DNA of 64,000 nt from Vigna angularis (Eukaryota; Streptophyta; Magnoliopsida; Fabales; Fabaceae). The position numbers and the translations under genes were made by a program. Positions 23,964-36,200 of this stretch are shown piece by piece. The notes under the pieces are model-generated. The model saw only the letters and a program-made list of their open reading frames with translations, ran no database searches and was not told where the DNA came from. The stretch lies in NCBI RefSeq assembly GCF_016808095.1, contig NC_068971.1:32651631-32715630 (forward strand). Reading direction: 5' to 3'. The first letter of the stretch is position 1, and each line of letters opens with the position of its first letter.

Positions 23964-24322
23964 AAACACACATATATATAAACATTTTTCTAGAAATTTA
24001 GAACAAAATTTTACCATTTATTAAGTAATTTGAAGAAAACAAAATATATTGAATAGTGAAAATAAGATTGAATCAAACTTATATAAGGGAAAGTGTAAAT
24101 AAAATTTTGCAATACATCACAAGTTTAAATCTGAGTCATGTGAATACTCCATTAATGTAGAGAGAGAAATAAAAAGATTATTGAATATAGTGGGGAGGTG
24201 TAGGGTATTTTTAAAATAAAAGAAAATAGTGGGGAGGTGTAGAGTATTTTTGGAATAAAAGAAAATAGTGGGGAGGTGCAGGAACACTTGAGGTGGTGGA
24301 GGGAGCAACACCTTAACTTTCA

Positions 24323-26220
24323 CCACAGTTATCCAATTCAATTGATTCTTTTTTCTTTACATTCTTGATTAAAAGATATTTAATTTGAATGGAAGAAAAA
24401 TATTTTTTGGAGTTATGTGGAAGGTGCAGTTTTTAAAACATCAGACAAATTGCATAAATACTAATTTTTTATTTTAAGTGTTTCAAATTTTTAACTTGTG
24501 GTATTAGATGTTGTGATTATAGTCTAGTTTTGAACACTAAACTTAAAAGAAATATTTGAATGAAAGTTGGATAGAACCTTAATGATTTGCTGCAATCAAT
24601 AAAGAACAAAGCAGATTAGACGCCAATTTTGGTGTTGAGCAGAAAACTTACAAGGAACTTTGATTTTTGTTTTCTCTGTTATTTTGTATTCTACATATTA
24701 TTTGATCTTTTTTAACAGGCTAGAAAGAAAAAGTAAGAACTGGGCTAAAAAAGATTAAAAAGAAGTTCTTCTTCAACAAGTGAGATGCCTGATCAAACTG
24801 ATAAGGAGATGGTAAAATCATCATTTGAGGTTTTGATTGATGGGCCTTATGATTTAAGGAGATTGTGTCATGCACCTAAGACCTAGAAATTTTTCTAGAT
24901 TTTTCATTTCACTTATAGCAAGAGGAGTATATTCTAAATATGCATTTCTTAACCTTATTCTTCACATTTATTTTTAGGAAAAGATCATGAAGATTCTTGA
25001 GCTCACATATACATGTTGTGCAACAAAGGAAACTAAACTAAGGAGGCTTTAAATCCTTGACCCTCACTTAAAAGACACAACTAGTCAATACTAAAGTTAA
25101 CCAAACAAGTCAAGGATATAAACCAGAAGCATAATTTGTCAATGTTGAAGCTGGTTGCCAATTCCATAAATTTGTCAGTATCGAAGCTAGCTAATGAGTG
25201 CATATTTATTGTTGGGTACAAACAAAGTCCCACATCGGATAAAATAAGAGATGGACATGGGTTTATATACACATAAGATACCTCTATTGGTAAGAGGCCT
25301 TTTGGAGTGGTACCAAAAGCAAATCCGTGAGGGCTTGGCCCAAAGCGAACAATATATTACCAGTGCTGATAAGTGGCCGGATGTTTCATGAGAGGTGGAG
25401 AGCAAGAGATGCTCAGTGTTGTGACCATGGATAGTGAAAAAAAAGTTGACCATGGTGTACTAGAGGATAAGAAAAGAATTCAATTCCGCTGTAAGGGAGG
25501 TGGAGGTAGGAGAACCATAGTCCTTCATTGGTTTTTGTACTTTAATAAAATATTTTAGTTAGGATTTGCTATACTTGGGTTTATTTAACATAATATACAA
25601 AAACATGTTAAAATTAGATTTTAGTTGCAAAAATGTTCTTTGGATATTTTGAGGTGTGTTAATGCAGTTGCAACTAAGTTGAACTCATTGAGGTGTGAAA
25701 ATAAATTGGTTAAAGTTTCATTTAAAGATAAATTCAAGAATAGCAAATGATCAAGACCACAAGGAGGCAATCCAAGCATAGCATGAAAAGGTGAAGAAAT
25801 TTGGTAAATTTGTTTTTTTTTCGTAATTTTTGTTTGAGAAATTTTTTTGGGAAATTTGTAAAACTAGTTAGGGAATACTTTGGCTAAGGAAAAATAAGGT
25901 ATTTAAGTTGTCCATTGAGACATACCTCTCTTTCTTGGAAGTCTACTCGACAAGTTTTCAACTTATTTCTTTTCAGATTACCTTTTTAAAAAATGTAAAA
26001 TAATTTTTTCATATGAAAATAATCAACAATGTGATTTTCAAATGAAATATGATTATTATCCTCAAGTTATCACACCTTGTATATGATATAAGTAAGTTGA
26101 CTATGCGTCAAATAAACTATCTGTATCATACATTATCTTTTTTGAAATAAGAGCAACAACCATATGGACCATCCTATAGGGATGTTGGGTTATTAATGGA
26201 TGGAGTGAAAGAGAAACTAG
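24323..26220. other. Intergenic with LTR fragment
   Basis: At 24380-24450 there is a diverged direct copy of 17480-17560 (shared GGAAGGTGCAGTTT and CAGACAAATTG/CAAACAAATTG). A segment at 25212-25450 starts TGTTGGGTAC and contains AAAGTCCCACATCGG and CCGTGAGGGCTTGGCCCAAAG, strings typical of a common legume LTR family. No host gene was recognised. Confidence 0.4.
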
Positions 26221-27110
26221 AAGTTATAGATGAAAGGTTGCGAGCTGATCAAAGAAGGAAAAATATTATGTATGAGTGATATGAAAATAACAAAAATGTT
26301 ATGCAACATGATGGATGATGCAAGTAACAATAACTTTTTAGAGTTACTTCTAAGTGTTAATTCCACCATCCACTGTTTTCCAAGATTTCCCGATATTATA
26401 AAGTTTAGAGCACTTGTAAAGTTAGCTATTAGAGCGGAACATATGTCTCATGATTTAAGTCAACTAATGAATGGCAATGCCAGGGAGACCGAGTTAGAAT
26501 TTTTTCCAAAGATAATGGTTGAGCGGAATATTGAATTCAAGAAAATGAGAGAGGACATATATCAAAGGTTGTAGAATCAGATAACTAATGTGAACAACAT
26601 CAAGATTCAGAAATCGAATCAACAACCAACTATAGATAACATTGTCGTTGACGTGATCAAATTAATATTATTAAACTATAACAACTTCAATTTTGCTAAA
26701 ATAGTAACTAACAAAATAGAAAGAGTAAATTCTACCCTAAGTTGTTTCTCAACGAATACAAAATTGATTTTTAAAAAATTAGTTTTTATTAAAACTATAC
26801 AAAAGGGTTAGTAACACAAAAACAATAAAGAAGATAAAGATCAATAAAAGATTAAAGAACAAAATAACAAAAGATAGAAAGAAATAAATTGATAAAAAGA
26901 TTTAAAAAGATAAAAACAAATATAAAGAAAATAACTTGATTTCATTGTTTTTTCATAATAGAATTCATCATTGGTTATTTAAAGATTAAAATTATTGTTC
27001 AATTAACTAATGTGTTAGATTTTCAAATTAATCAATATAAATTCTCAATTAATTTGTTGACATTATCAATTAATTTTGTTACAAAGATACATATTATGAA
27101 AGGAATTGAA
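26221..27110. other. Unrecognised open stretches
   Basis: Two open frames (26230-26574, 114 aa, and 26590-26811, 73 aa, both +) follow each other. The first has charged helices (LVKLAIRAEHMSH, MVERNIEFKKMRED) but I do not recognise it. Codon use is like the AT-rich surroundings. It may be an old gag or host-gene fragment. Confidence 0.3.
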
Positions 27111-27118
27111 AGACTACT

Positions 27119-27245
27119 TATGTTATATTGTGACAACAAATCAAGTGTATTGTAGTTTAACAGTAGTGGAAGTTAGAGCAAGTTAAAACACATTGACATC
27201 AAGTTCCTGATTGTTAAAGAAATAGAACATAATGGATGGATTCCA
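27119..27245 (+). pseudogene. Copia RNase H fragment
   Basis: With stops, the plus strand reads CDNKSSVL, then KLKHIDIKFLIVKE, the end of a copia RNase H domain. Nothing else of the element is visible nearby. Confidence 0.65.
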
Positions 27246-28230
27246 TAGAACACTTAGAGACATATATCCTCTTAAAAATAAATAATTATAAATATATAGA
27301 TAAATTTATTGACTTACTATTGTGTTCGTCTCTTATTTATATAAGTCTAAATTTAAATACAAGTAAATGAGTATTATTTTACCTAGTCAAAAATAAAAAA
27401 GTGTAAGATTGTCATTTAAGAAATTTTTTTAGTTCCTTTTTACTTTTTACTCATTTTGATGGGGTGTATTTGCTAGCAGCATGTAGCCATTTTTTTTTTC
27501 TACACAAATAAATATTTAATATTTCTACTACGTAAAATTTAATATTTCTAACCATAATTGTGAAAACTAAATCAAACAAATGAATATACAGGACTAAGTT
27601 ATCGATCCCTTAATTCTTGAACATTCAATTAATTCAAAACTTGTACAAAATCAGAAAAAAAAATGGTTAAAAATCCCCAAATTCTAATAGCACGTTTTGG
27701 AAATAATTTTTAACTTAATCTAAAACACTTAAAAAACACTTTTAACAAATATAACACATTAATATTATTTTACTAATAGTTATTCATTTGCAGATATAAT
27801 AATACAATGTTTAGCTTAATATAAATAAGTACTTTTTGTTCACATCCCTTAATTATTATTTACTAATACTAAGGTTAATAAAGATTCAACCACTACTAAA
27901 TCATTAAACCTTAAACAAATGCCTTGATCAGTTACACAAGTTTTTTAAAAAAAAAAATACTTTAGATATTTGAATCTTTAAAAACTTCTAAATATGAAAT
28001 ATACCACATACAAAACCGGTTATTCATGAAAAATATAAAGCAGGTTATTTCGAGAAAAACATATATGCCTTACATTTGCACAAAATTACAAGGTCCCTTT
28101 GCTATCATTTCAGGTGAGGTCAATGTATACACTTGCTACTCATGTTTAAAAAATGTCTATGAAAAACCCCCTTTAGTTTTTCAAAAAGAAAGATCACATA
28201 CAACTTTTCCTGTGAAGGAATGAACAGCGT
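27246..28230. other. AT-rich 3' flank of SUVH4
   Basis: No gene was recognised. The part nearest 28230 should include the 3' UTR of the minus-strand SUVH4-like gene. Confidence 0.4.
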
Positions 28231-31200
28231 TTAGAATAATCGCTTCCTGCAGTCGGCGGCCCCACAATAGCATGTCATTTGCTTGATCTTCCCATCGGAG
28301 CCCAACACGCTATCTAGAGCGTAACCATAGTCATACGTTAATTCCTGCAAGCAATTCAAGACATTCAAGACATTGGTATAAATACTCCACAGAAAAATTT
28401 GGGAGAAATAAAGAAAATGAGATACCTGCAAAGGAGGTATGTTGTCCGCAGCAAACAGCATTACACGAGCCAACCTCAAATCATCGTGTGTGCTCAAAAC
28501 ACACTGCACGAACAGATTAGGCTCACAACAATGGTTTATAAATCTAGCAATATTTCCAGTAGATCCAGCATCAATGCAAAACTCTGGCACACTTTCGGAA
28601 CTTAGATCATCATATTTGTTCAATATATCTTCAGGAATTTCTCCATCTTGTGACCGCCTCTGTTCAAATTTACATAACCCAAGAGACAAGACATGTTTAG
28701 ATGAAACTAAAGTAGCTGACAAAAACGATGTTACAAGACTTGATAGGATTCAATACCTCTCTACCACCAAGGCCCTTGATCGTTTGCAAGCCATCTATCT
28801 CAAAAATATAATTGTTTTCCAACATGCTATCCATGTCTTCCGTTCTAGCAAGTATTCCTGTGTACTCACAAACTGGTGCTCCAGAAGGTATAAAATCCCA
28901 GGATCTGACAGCCCATCCCTTTTTGGCAGTCCGGAAAACCTATGCAATAATTTAATTAAATACACCATTACAATGCCAATATATTTTTCATTGATAGTCC
29001 AAAAAATGCGGAAACCAATCAAATATGCTACCTCCAGACGATATCTAAGTCCTTTTTGAGAAGTTCGGTTGACACAACCAGGACCACAACCACATTTGGG
29101 GCCACATTCAAATACTACATCTTTAGCTTCTACTAACCTGTCAATACAGCATAGCCCCATCAAATACAAAAGCAAATAAATTCATAGGCACCTGACCAAT
29201 CGAGTTTCTAACCTGCCACCATTCCGAGATACATAGGGAAAATCAGAGCCATTACGCAGAGCACATGCACATGTTGTTGGGTCATTACAGGAGCCTTTGC
29301 ATTTGCATCCAGCGGCATTAGTTGGAAGCTTCACATTTTTTGCTACCTTAAGAGACTTGCAATATGTGAAACCTGTAACAATATTAAAAAACTAGACATC
29401 AAATATATACTCCCCATTTTTCTCTCAGTACATATCCTATGCTATGTGTAATTAGACTATAGCTAGGTTGAACGGTAATGCATTTAGGAGTCACTCAAAA
29501 CAAGAGTTTTTTAGGAGTTCTGTAAAGGGCGGATTTTCAAAGAATTTCTTAAAAACTTGTATCTTTCAAGCTATTTGTCATCTTTATTTACTAAATTGAG
29601 TTTTAATTTCTTTTAAACAATAATAGCTAACATTATCTATATTATCACAAAATATTATTTAACATTAATCTAAAACATGAGTATATGATAAAAATATTTA
29701 TTATGAAATTAATTATAATATAAAAATTTTAGTTATTTAATGGAATGGGAGGAGGGAGCAAATGGTATGGTTGATAGTTGAAACCTCAAGATTTTGAAAA
29801 AGAGGTAATGAAATTCAGTACATAACACAGATGAGGAGAGAATCATGGAAAGAAGAGTTGCTGACTAATAACAGATAAACGATATCATAAATTTTGTTTT
29901 CAAATTCCTCCCACTTCAGATAAATATGAAATCCGCACTGAAGCACCAATACACAAGTTTTTAGGGTATGTATTCTTGTTGAGGACGTAGCTGTTACAAT
30001 CTGTTTTATTAGCTATATTATTTCTAGTCTTGTATATATAGATTTTATTCTCAACATAATAAGATGAATTATTCTATCCTAAATTATAACATGATGTCAA
30101 CGCCTGGGAGCCGCCTCTGACTACGCACACCAAAATCCTAGACGGCAGCCTTCATTGTTGCCACCGCTTGTTCACAGAACTTAGAAAGGTAAAGGGAAAG
30201 CTAACCACTTGACTGAAGATGCTCCAACAGAAGATCTCAAATTTACAAAATGGGATGAAGAGGACTCTATGATCATGGCATAGCTATAGAACTCCATGAT
30301 CCCAGAAATCACTGATACTTGCTTGTTTCTTAATTCTGCAAAGGAGATTCGGAATGCCATGGAGCATACATCTCCAAAGCTAAAGATGATGCCCAAATAT
30401 ATGTGATGTGAAGGTGAAGATTATTGCTACAAAATAGGGAAACAAGACTGTTACAGAGTATGCCAATCAACTCAAATCCCTATGAATGGAATTAGACCAT
30501 TACAGGGTCATAAGAGCCAAGTGCTTAGATGATTCAGCAATGCTCAAAGAGTATATTGAGCAAGATAGAGTCTATGATTTCTTGGTGGGGCTTAACGAAG
30601 TGTGGCATACCTTCTATAACAAGTCTCACCACACTCATGATATATGTTGGAAGCTACATGGAAAGTCACCTAGTAAAGATTGGGTATCCCATAATTGTGA
30701 CAAGGAGTTGGGAAAGAAAGGAGACAACACTAGAAAGGGAGGACAAGCACACATAGGTGCTGCAATAAATGAAGAAAATAAAAGAGGGTTGATTCAACTT
30801 AACGAGGATGAAGTAGAGCAGATGAGATCATTCCTCAAAAAGATGGATAAGTCACCAGGTAGTTGTTGTCTGGCACATTCACGTACATTTGGTAAGATTT
30901 TTTCTTTTGGACTTAATGCCTCTGATAAAAACCATAACCCATATTGGATACTAGATTCCGGGGCCACCGTCCACATGACACCACTACTTAAACATTTTTC
31001 AACTTACATACATCCCTTGTCCTAGCAAGAAAAAAATATCCACATTTGATGGCTCTCTGATGACTATAGCAGGTCAAGGAGAAGTCAAAATAAGCCAGTT
31101 ACAAGTTGCATTCACACTAGACCTGATGTTGCATTCACTATGAGTCTAGTTAGCTAGTTCATGCACCAACCAAAGGAGATTCACTTACAAGTTGCTCTAA

Positions 31201-33218
31201 GAATTTTGCAATTTTGAAAGGGACCCAAGGAAGGGGAATATTGTTTGAACGAAATGAGAATGTAAGTTTGGAGGAATAAGCAAATGCAGACTATGCAGGG
31301 TCAATTATGGATAGAAGGTCAACTACGAAATATTGCACTTTCCTTGGAGGGACTTGAAAGAGTAAAAAACAAAATGTGATAGCTAGATTCAGTGTTGAAG
31401 CAGAGTTCAGGCATTGGCACAAGGAATATGTGAACTACTCTGGCTGAAGATCTTGGATGACTTAAGAATAAAATCAGATGAACAGATGAGACTTTATTAT
31501 GATAACAAATTTGCTATTAGCATAGCTCATATTCTAGTGCAGCATGATAGAACCAAACATATTGAAATTGACAGACATTTTATCAAAAAAAAGTTACAAT
31601 GGTCTGATTTTCACTCCTTATCCTCACAGGTGAGCCAATTTTAAGAGTATTGTTTCCAAGCTAGGAATGTAAAATACATATTCACCAGCTTGAGGATGAG
31701 TGTTAGAATCTATTTTATTAACTGTATTATTTCTGTTAGGATTTGTGTTTTATTGTTTCCTTATTTAGCAGATTATAATTACAGTATATTTAGGGATATT
31801 CTTGAATCATAGAGATCTCGTTGTCTAGGAGCTATTGATTATACTTCCTAAAATAGCTTTCTAGCCTTGTATATATAGATTGTATTCTCCACATAATAAG
31901 TGAATTATTCTACCCTAAATTATAACAGTAACCAACACAAATACTTTTGGATAAATTTGAGATCCGTATCGGGAGAGTGTTCCCGAGATTTAAAAAGAAC
32001 AACCTGATACAATCTGGTTTTGGAACTATTCATTTTTGGATATGTTTGGGATAGGAAACTTTTAGTTTTCTATTTGAAGCAGGGAGAAACAAACATTCAG
32101 TTTCTTAATCCTTGACAAGTTCACCCAGACTGCTTGGTGCAGTGCATGTTCAATGTCTTATTCCTTCAGTTCTATTTTTGTCTTCTTCCAGTGGTATTTT
32201 TCTTTCCTATAAATATAGGCTATTTTTTACTTCATTTTATCCTATTACTTTAAACGTGCACTGCACTCTCAGATTTCGTTGAATTGGCTAAAAAAATAGT
32301 GAAACCTAAACATGCTCCTTTACCTTACCCACTGAAGATAGACATGAGAACACTTCATCAGGAGGAAAAGTAACCCTCTAGACGGGGGATTTAATTTGGC
32401 AGATAGAGACCATCTCAAAGCTATACTTAAAGTGATGAAAAATACAGGGAGTGGTTTATTGTCAGCTGATGTGTGTGTGTGTAAAAGGGTAAGTATAAGT
32501 ACATCTCAAAGAGATTAAGTACCCAGACCTAAAGCTAGGTACTCCAAAAAAGTAGCTTAATGTAAGCTGTACAGCAATATAATAGCCATAATGTTAAGAC
32601 TCCCTCAAAATGAAGCATGTAAATTGTATGCACTAAGCTTAAAACTTATAAACTGGATTCTAAACCCTCTCAAGGACTTAGTGAGAATATCTACATACTG
32701 GTTCTCAGAGTTGATAAATCCAGTAAATAGTTCCTTAGACAACCACTTCATCATGATAAAATAACAATCAATCTCTATGTATTTGATCCTTTCATGAGAT
32801 TGGAAGCAATTTGAATATGGCTTTTTAAAAATGAAAATAGCATTTAGGTTATTCTATGCACTATATACACACACATACATATCCCAAGCCTACTGTATCT
32901 TATATTTTTCGAGTCAAATCATCATATCGGATGTGTAGCATCTAATACTCATAGCATTCATGCAACAATGAAAATCAGATGGAGGGTCACTGGTCAAGGG
33001 AGCAAGGATGGAACAGTAGGAAATGGAATGATGCTTTCACCACTGAATAGTGAAATGTATATGGTTGGTCTACAGATTTTTTTAGTCATTTCCAATTAGA
33101 AATCATTTGAGGAGTTTTAGAATCAGTTACAAAAGTCAAGAATTTTCGAATATCTGACAATTAACAATTGTAAAGACAATGCAAAACTAATTATACAAGG
33201 GTCACACACACACACATA

Positions 33219-33284
<66 letters not shown>

Positions 33285-36200
33285 TGTATTGCAAATTCTT
33301 TGTTTAAACTTGCCTGAGGGTGGAACAGGGGGATCGTCTACCACATTTGTAGCTGGAATGGGTATATCTTCTTGACCTCCGGTGATATCCTCACAAACCA
33401 ATCTAAGCAAAAGTGAAACAAGATTTTAAGCCAACATAAGTTGAATAAATCACATTAAATTTTCAATTTATATGCCGTTTTACCCTCTTATTTCTGCTAT
33501 AGATTGAGGAACACGTCCATGAGTAAAATAAACCTGTTAACAGAGTAAGATAAGCAAAGATATTTTAAAGCCCCACTGTTTACATTACAAATTAAATTAC
33601 CTTTGTCTCAAATCATGATCAATAAATAGCAAATTCATAAAACAAACTATTCAATATAGTAATCTCCCGTGTCTGAAACACACGTAAGGTAATATATTTA
33701 TAATGCAGAATGATACAAATATATATGAGAACCAAACATAAATATGGTAAATAGAATATATTGCTAAAAAAATATCAACAATATCTACCAATATCAAACA
33801 ATAACAAAAGTCTATGTTTCCCTAATTAATATAAAACGCAATATATCTAACACTCTCCTTGGTGCATACAAATTGTATGTACCAAGCTTGTTACAAATAT
33901 AATCAATTCTTAGTCCCCTTAAAGACTTAGTAAAAATATCTACTAAGTGATCATTTGAGTTAACAAATTCAATCTTGATATCTCCAAATACAATTTTTTT
34001 CTTGAATGAGATGACAATAATCTCAATCTGTTTGCTCCTTTCATGAAAGACAGAACTATAACCTATATGAAGAGTCGCCTTATTGTCACATATAAATATC
34101 CTTTGAGTGACATTTCCAAATTCTAACTCTTTAAGCAATTGCTTAAGCCAAACAAGTTTACAAGTGACTGAGGTAATAGCTCTATATTCAGCTTCTACAC
34201 TAGATCTTGCCACAACACTTTGTTTTTTGCTCTTCTAAGACATGAAGTTACCACCAATGGAGACACAATATGTTAGGTACCTAGGTTTGGAACCTAACAA
34301 GAACACACTCAGAACATAGAAACAACAATGGAAGAATGTGTTTTTCTATTATTCACCATAAAAGAATCATCTTTACAAAGAATGGGTTGGGGGCATAACC
34401 TCCCTGGTTGAGAGCATAACCTCCCTCTATAGGCTAAAGACCTAACTTTACACAAAATACACTCGATCCCCCCTACAGAGTTACAAGAGCTCTATTTATA
34501 GCAACTCTAACCCGCTCCCCTTTTTACAACTGACACAACCGACACCCCCACACCCTTAACTCCTAAACCCAATCTATCCTAACACAATACCTGAAGGTAG
34601 ATCTTCTATCAAAAAGAGATCCTTCCCAACTAGCATTTGAATAGTAAAAATTTTTTGTATAGTTATTGAAACCATTTAACAAACATTTTCCAGGAAATCC
34701 TTTAATGTACTTTAATATGCGAATGATTGCATTCCAATGATTTTCACATGGGGAATTGATAAATTGGCTCACCGCACTAACTGCAAAGGAAATGTCAGGA
34801 TGAATAACTATAAGGTAATTTAATTTCCCAACCAATTTTCTATATTGCTAAGGATCTAAAATAGGCTCACCCTGATTTGGTAGGAGTTTGGTAATAGGAT
34901 TCATGGGAGTGTCAACAGGTTCAAATTCATACTTCCTTTGAGATATAACAATATCAACGTTAGATTGTGCTACCTCAATGCCCGAGAAGTATCTGAGTTT
35001 GCCAAGATCTTTGGTTTGAAAATGGTAACCAATATTTGTCACTAGTAAAGTGATCTAGGAGATGTCATGGTGGTCACAGGTGGTAAAAATAGTCATCAAC
35101 ATATACTATCAAATAGACACAACCATCACTTGAGTGATGGTAAAAGACTTAATGATTTGCCTCCCTTCAAGTCATATCAAATTGTTGGTTGAACCACGTT
35201 GCTAAGTTTGCCAACATAGGCTCTAAGAGACTGTTTCAGGCAATATAAGAATTTACGAAGACAACATACAAATCTAGAAGACTCCTCATGAGCAACAAAT
35301 TCGGAAGGTTGCTTTATATAAATTTCTTCCTATAAAACTCCATTAACGAAAGCATTTTTTCCATCAAGTTGATAAAAAGGACATTGTTGAAGAGCAGTCA
35401 TGGCCAGAAATAAACGAACAGAAGCCATCGTTGCCAGTGGAGAAAAAGTATCTCTCCATAATCCAATCCAAAAATTTGAGTGACGTTTGACTACAAGTCT
35501 AGTTTTGAGGTGATCAATAGTACCATCATGACCAACTTTGATAGAAAAAACCCTTCTGCAACCAACGACAAATTTCCCAAATGATAATGGGACGAGCTCC
35601 CATGTTCCACTATTCTAATGAGCACATAGTTCATTTAGCATGGCCTAACACCAACCATGATGGGGTAAGGCATCTCTGACAAATTTAGGAATGGACACAA
35701 AAGAGATAGACGAAAAAGATGTATAGAAAGGTGAAGACAATCTAAGGTAACTCAAAGAAATATAATGTGGAGAGAAATTACGATTAGAACATATAACTTT
35801 ATGAAGGACAACTAGAAGATCAAACTCACTTGTCAGAGCTAGAGGAAACAATATAGTTGGCACTTGAAGTGAGTCACTTGGTGGTTGTTGGGAATGATGT
35901 TTTTGACTATAAAGTTGAAGTAGAGGTGGAAGAGGAGAATTTGACAATGGACTAGACATAACTAGATGATCACAAACAACACGAATATTGACTGTAATAG
36001 ACAGACACATCAAAAGAAGGACCCTTAAAATAAAAAGAAGACTCATTAAAGGTGACATCTACCAATTAAGAGAATGACAAAAACACTTATATCTTTTTTG
36101 TGATCAAGTAAATCCTAAAAAGACATATTTGTGATATTTAGAAGGTAACTTATCAAGACCAGAAATAAAATTATAAACATAACATGTAGACCCAAAAACT

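Larger units (their letters stand above)
18776..24313. mobile_element. Non-autonomous Mutator-like element B, carrying a nested retrotransposon
   Basis: A perfect 9-bp direct repeat TAACTTTCA (18767-18775 and 24314-24322) flanks the element. The ends are long inverted repeats of over 200 bp: left about 18776-19000, right about 24095-24313, outer ends GGGTGTTGCTCCCTC and (reversed) AGGTGTTGCTCCCTC. Each arm contains near-repeats of CACCTCCCCACTATTTTCTT. The termini match element A, so both are one family. Removing the nested LTR element and its target duplication leaves about 829 bp with no coding capacity. Confidence 0.85.

Noticed and set aside
30486..31025. Host gene inside the SUVH4 intron
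   Set aside because: The protein ends in a copia protease motif (DSGAT) and lies between LTRs.
33123..33410. 95-codon frame in SUVH4 intron 10
   Set aside because: It is exon 10 read through its splice donor into the TA microsatellite (an IYIYIY run).
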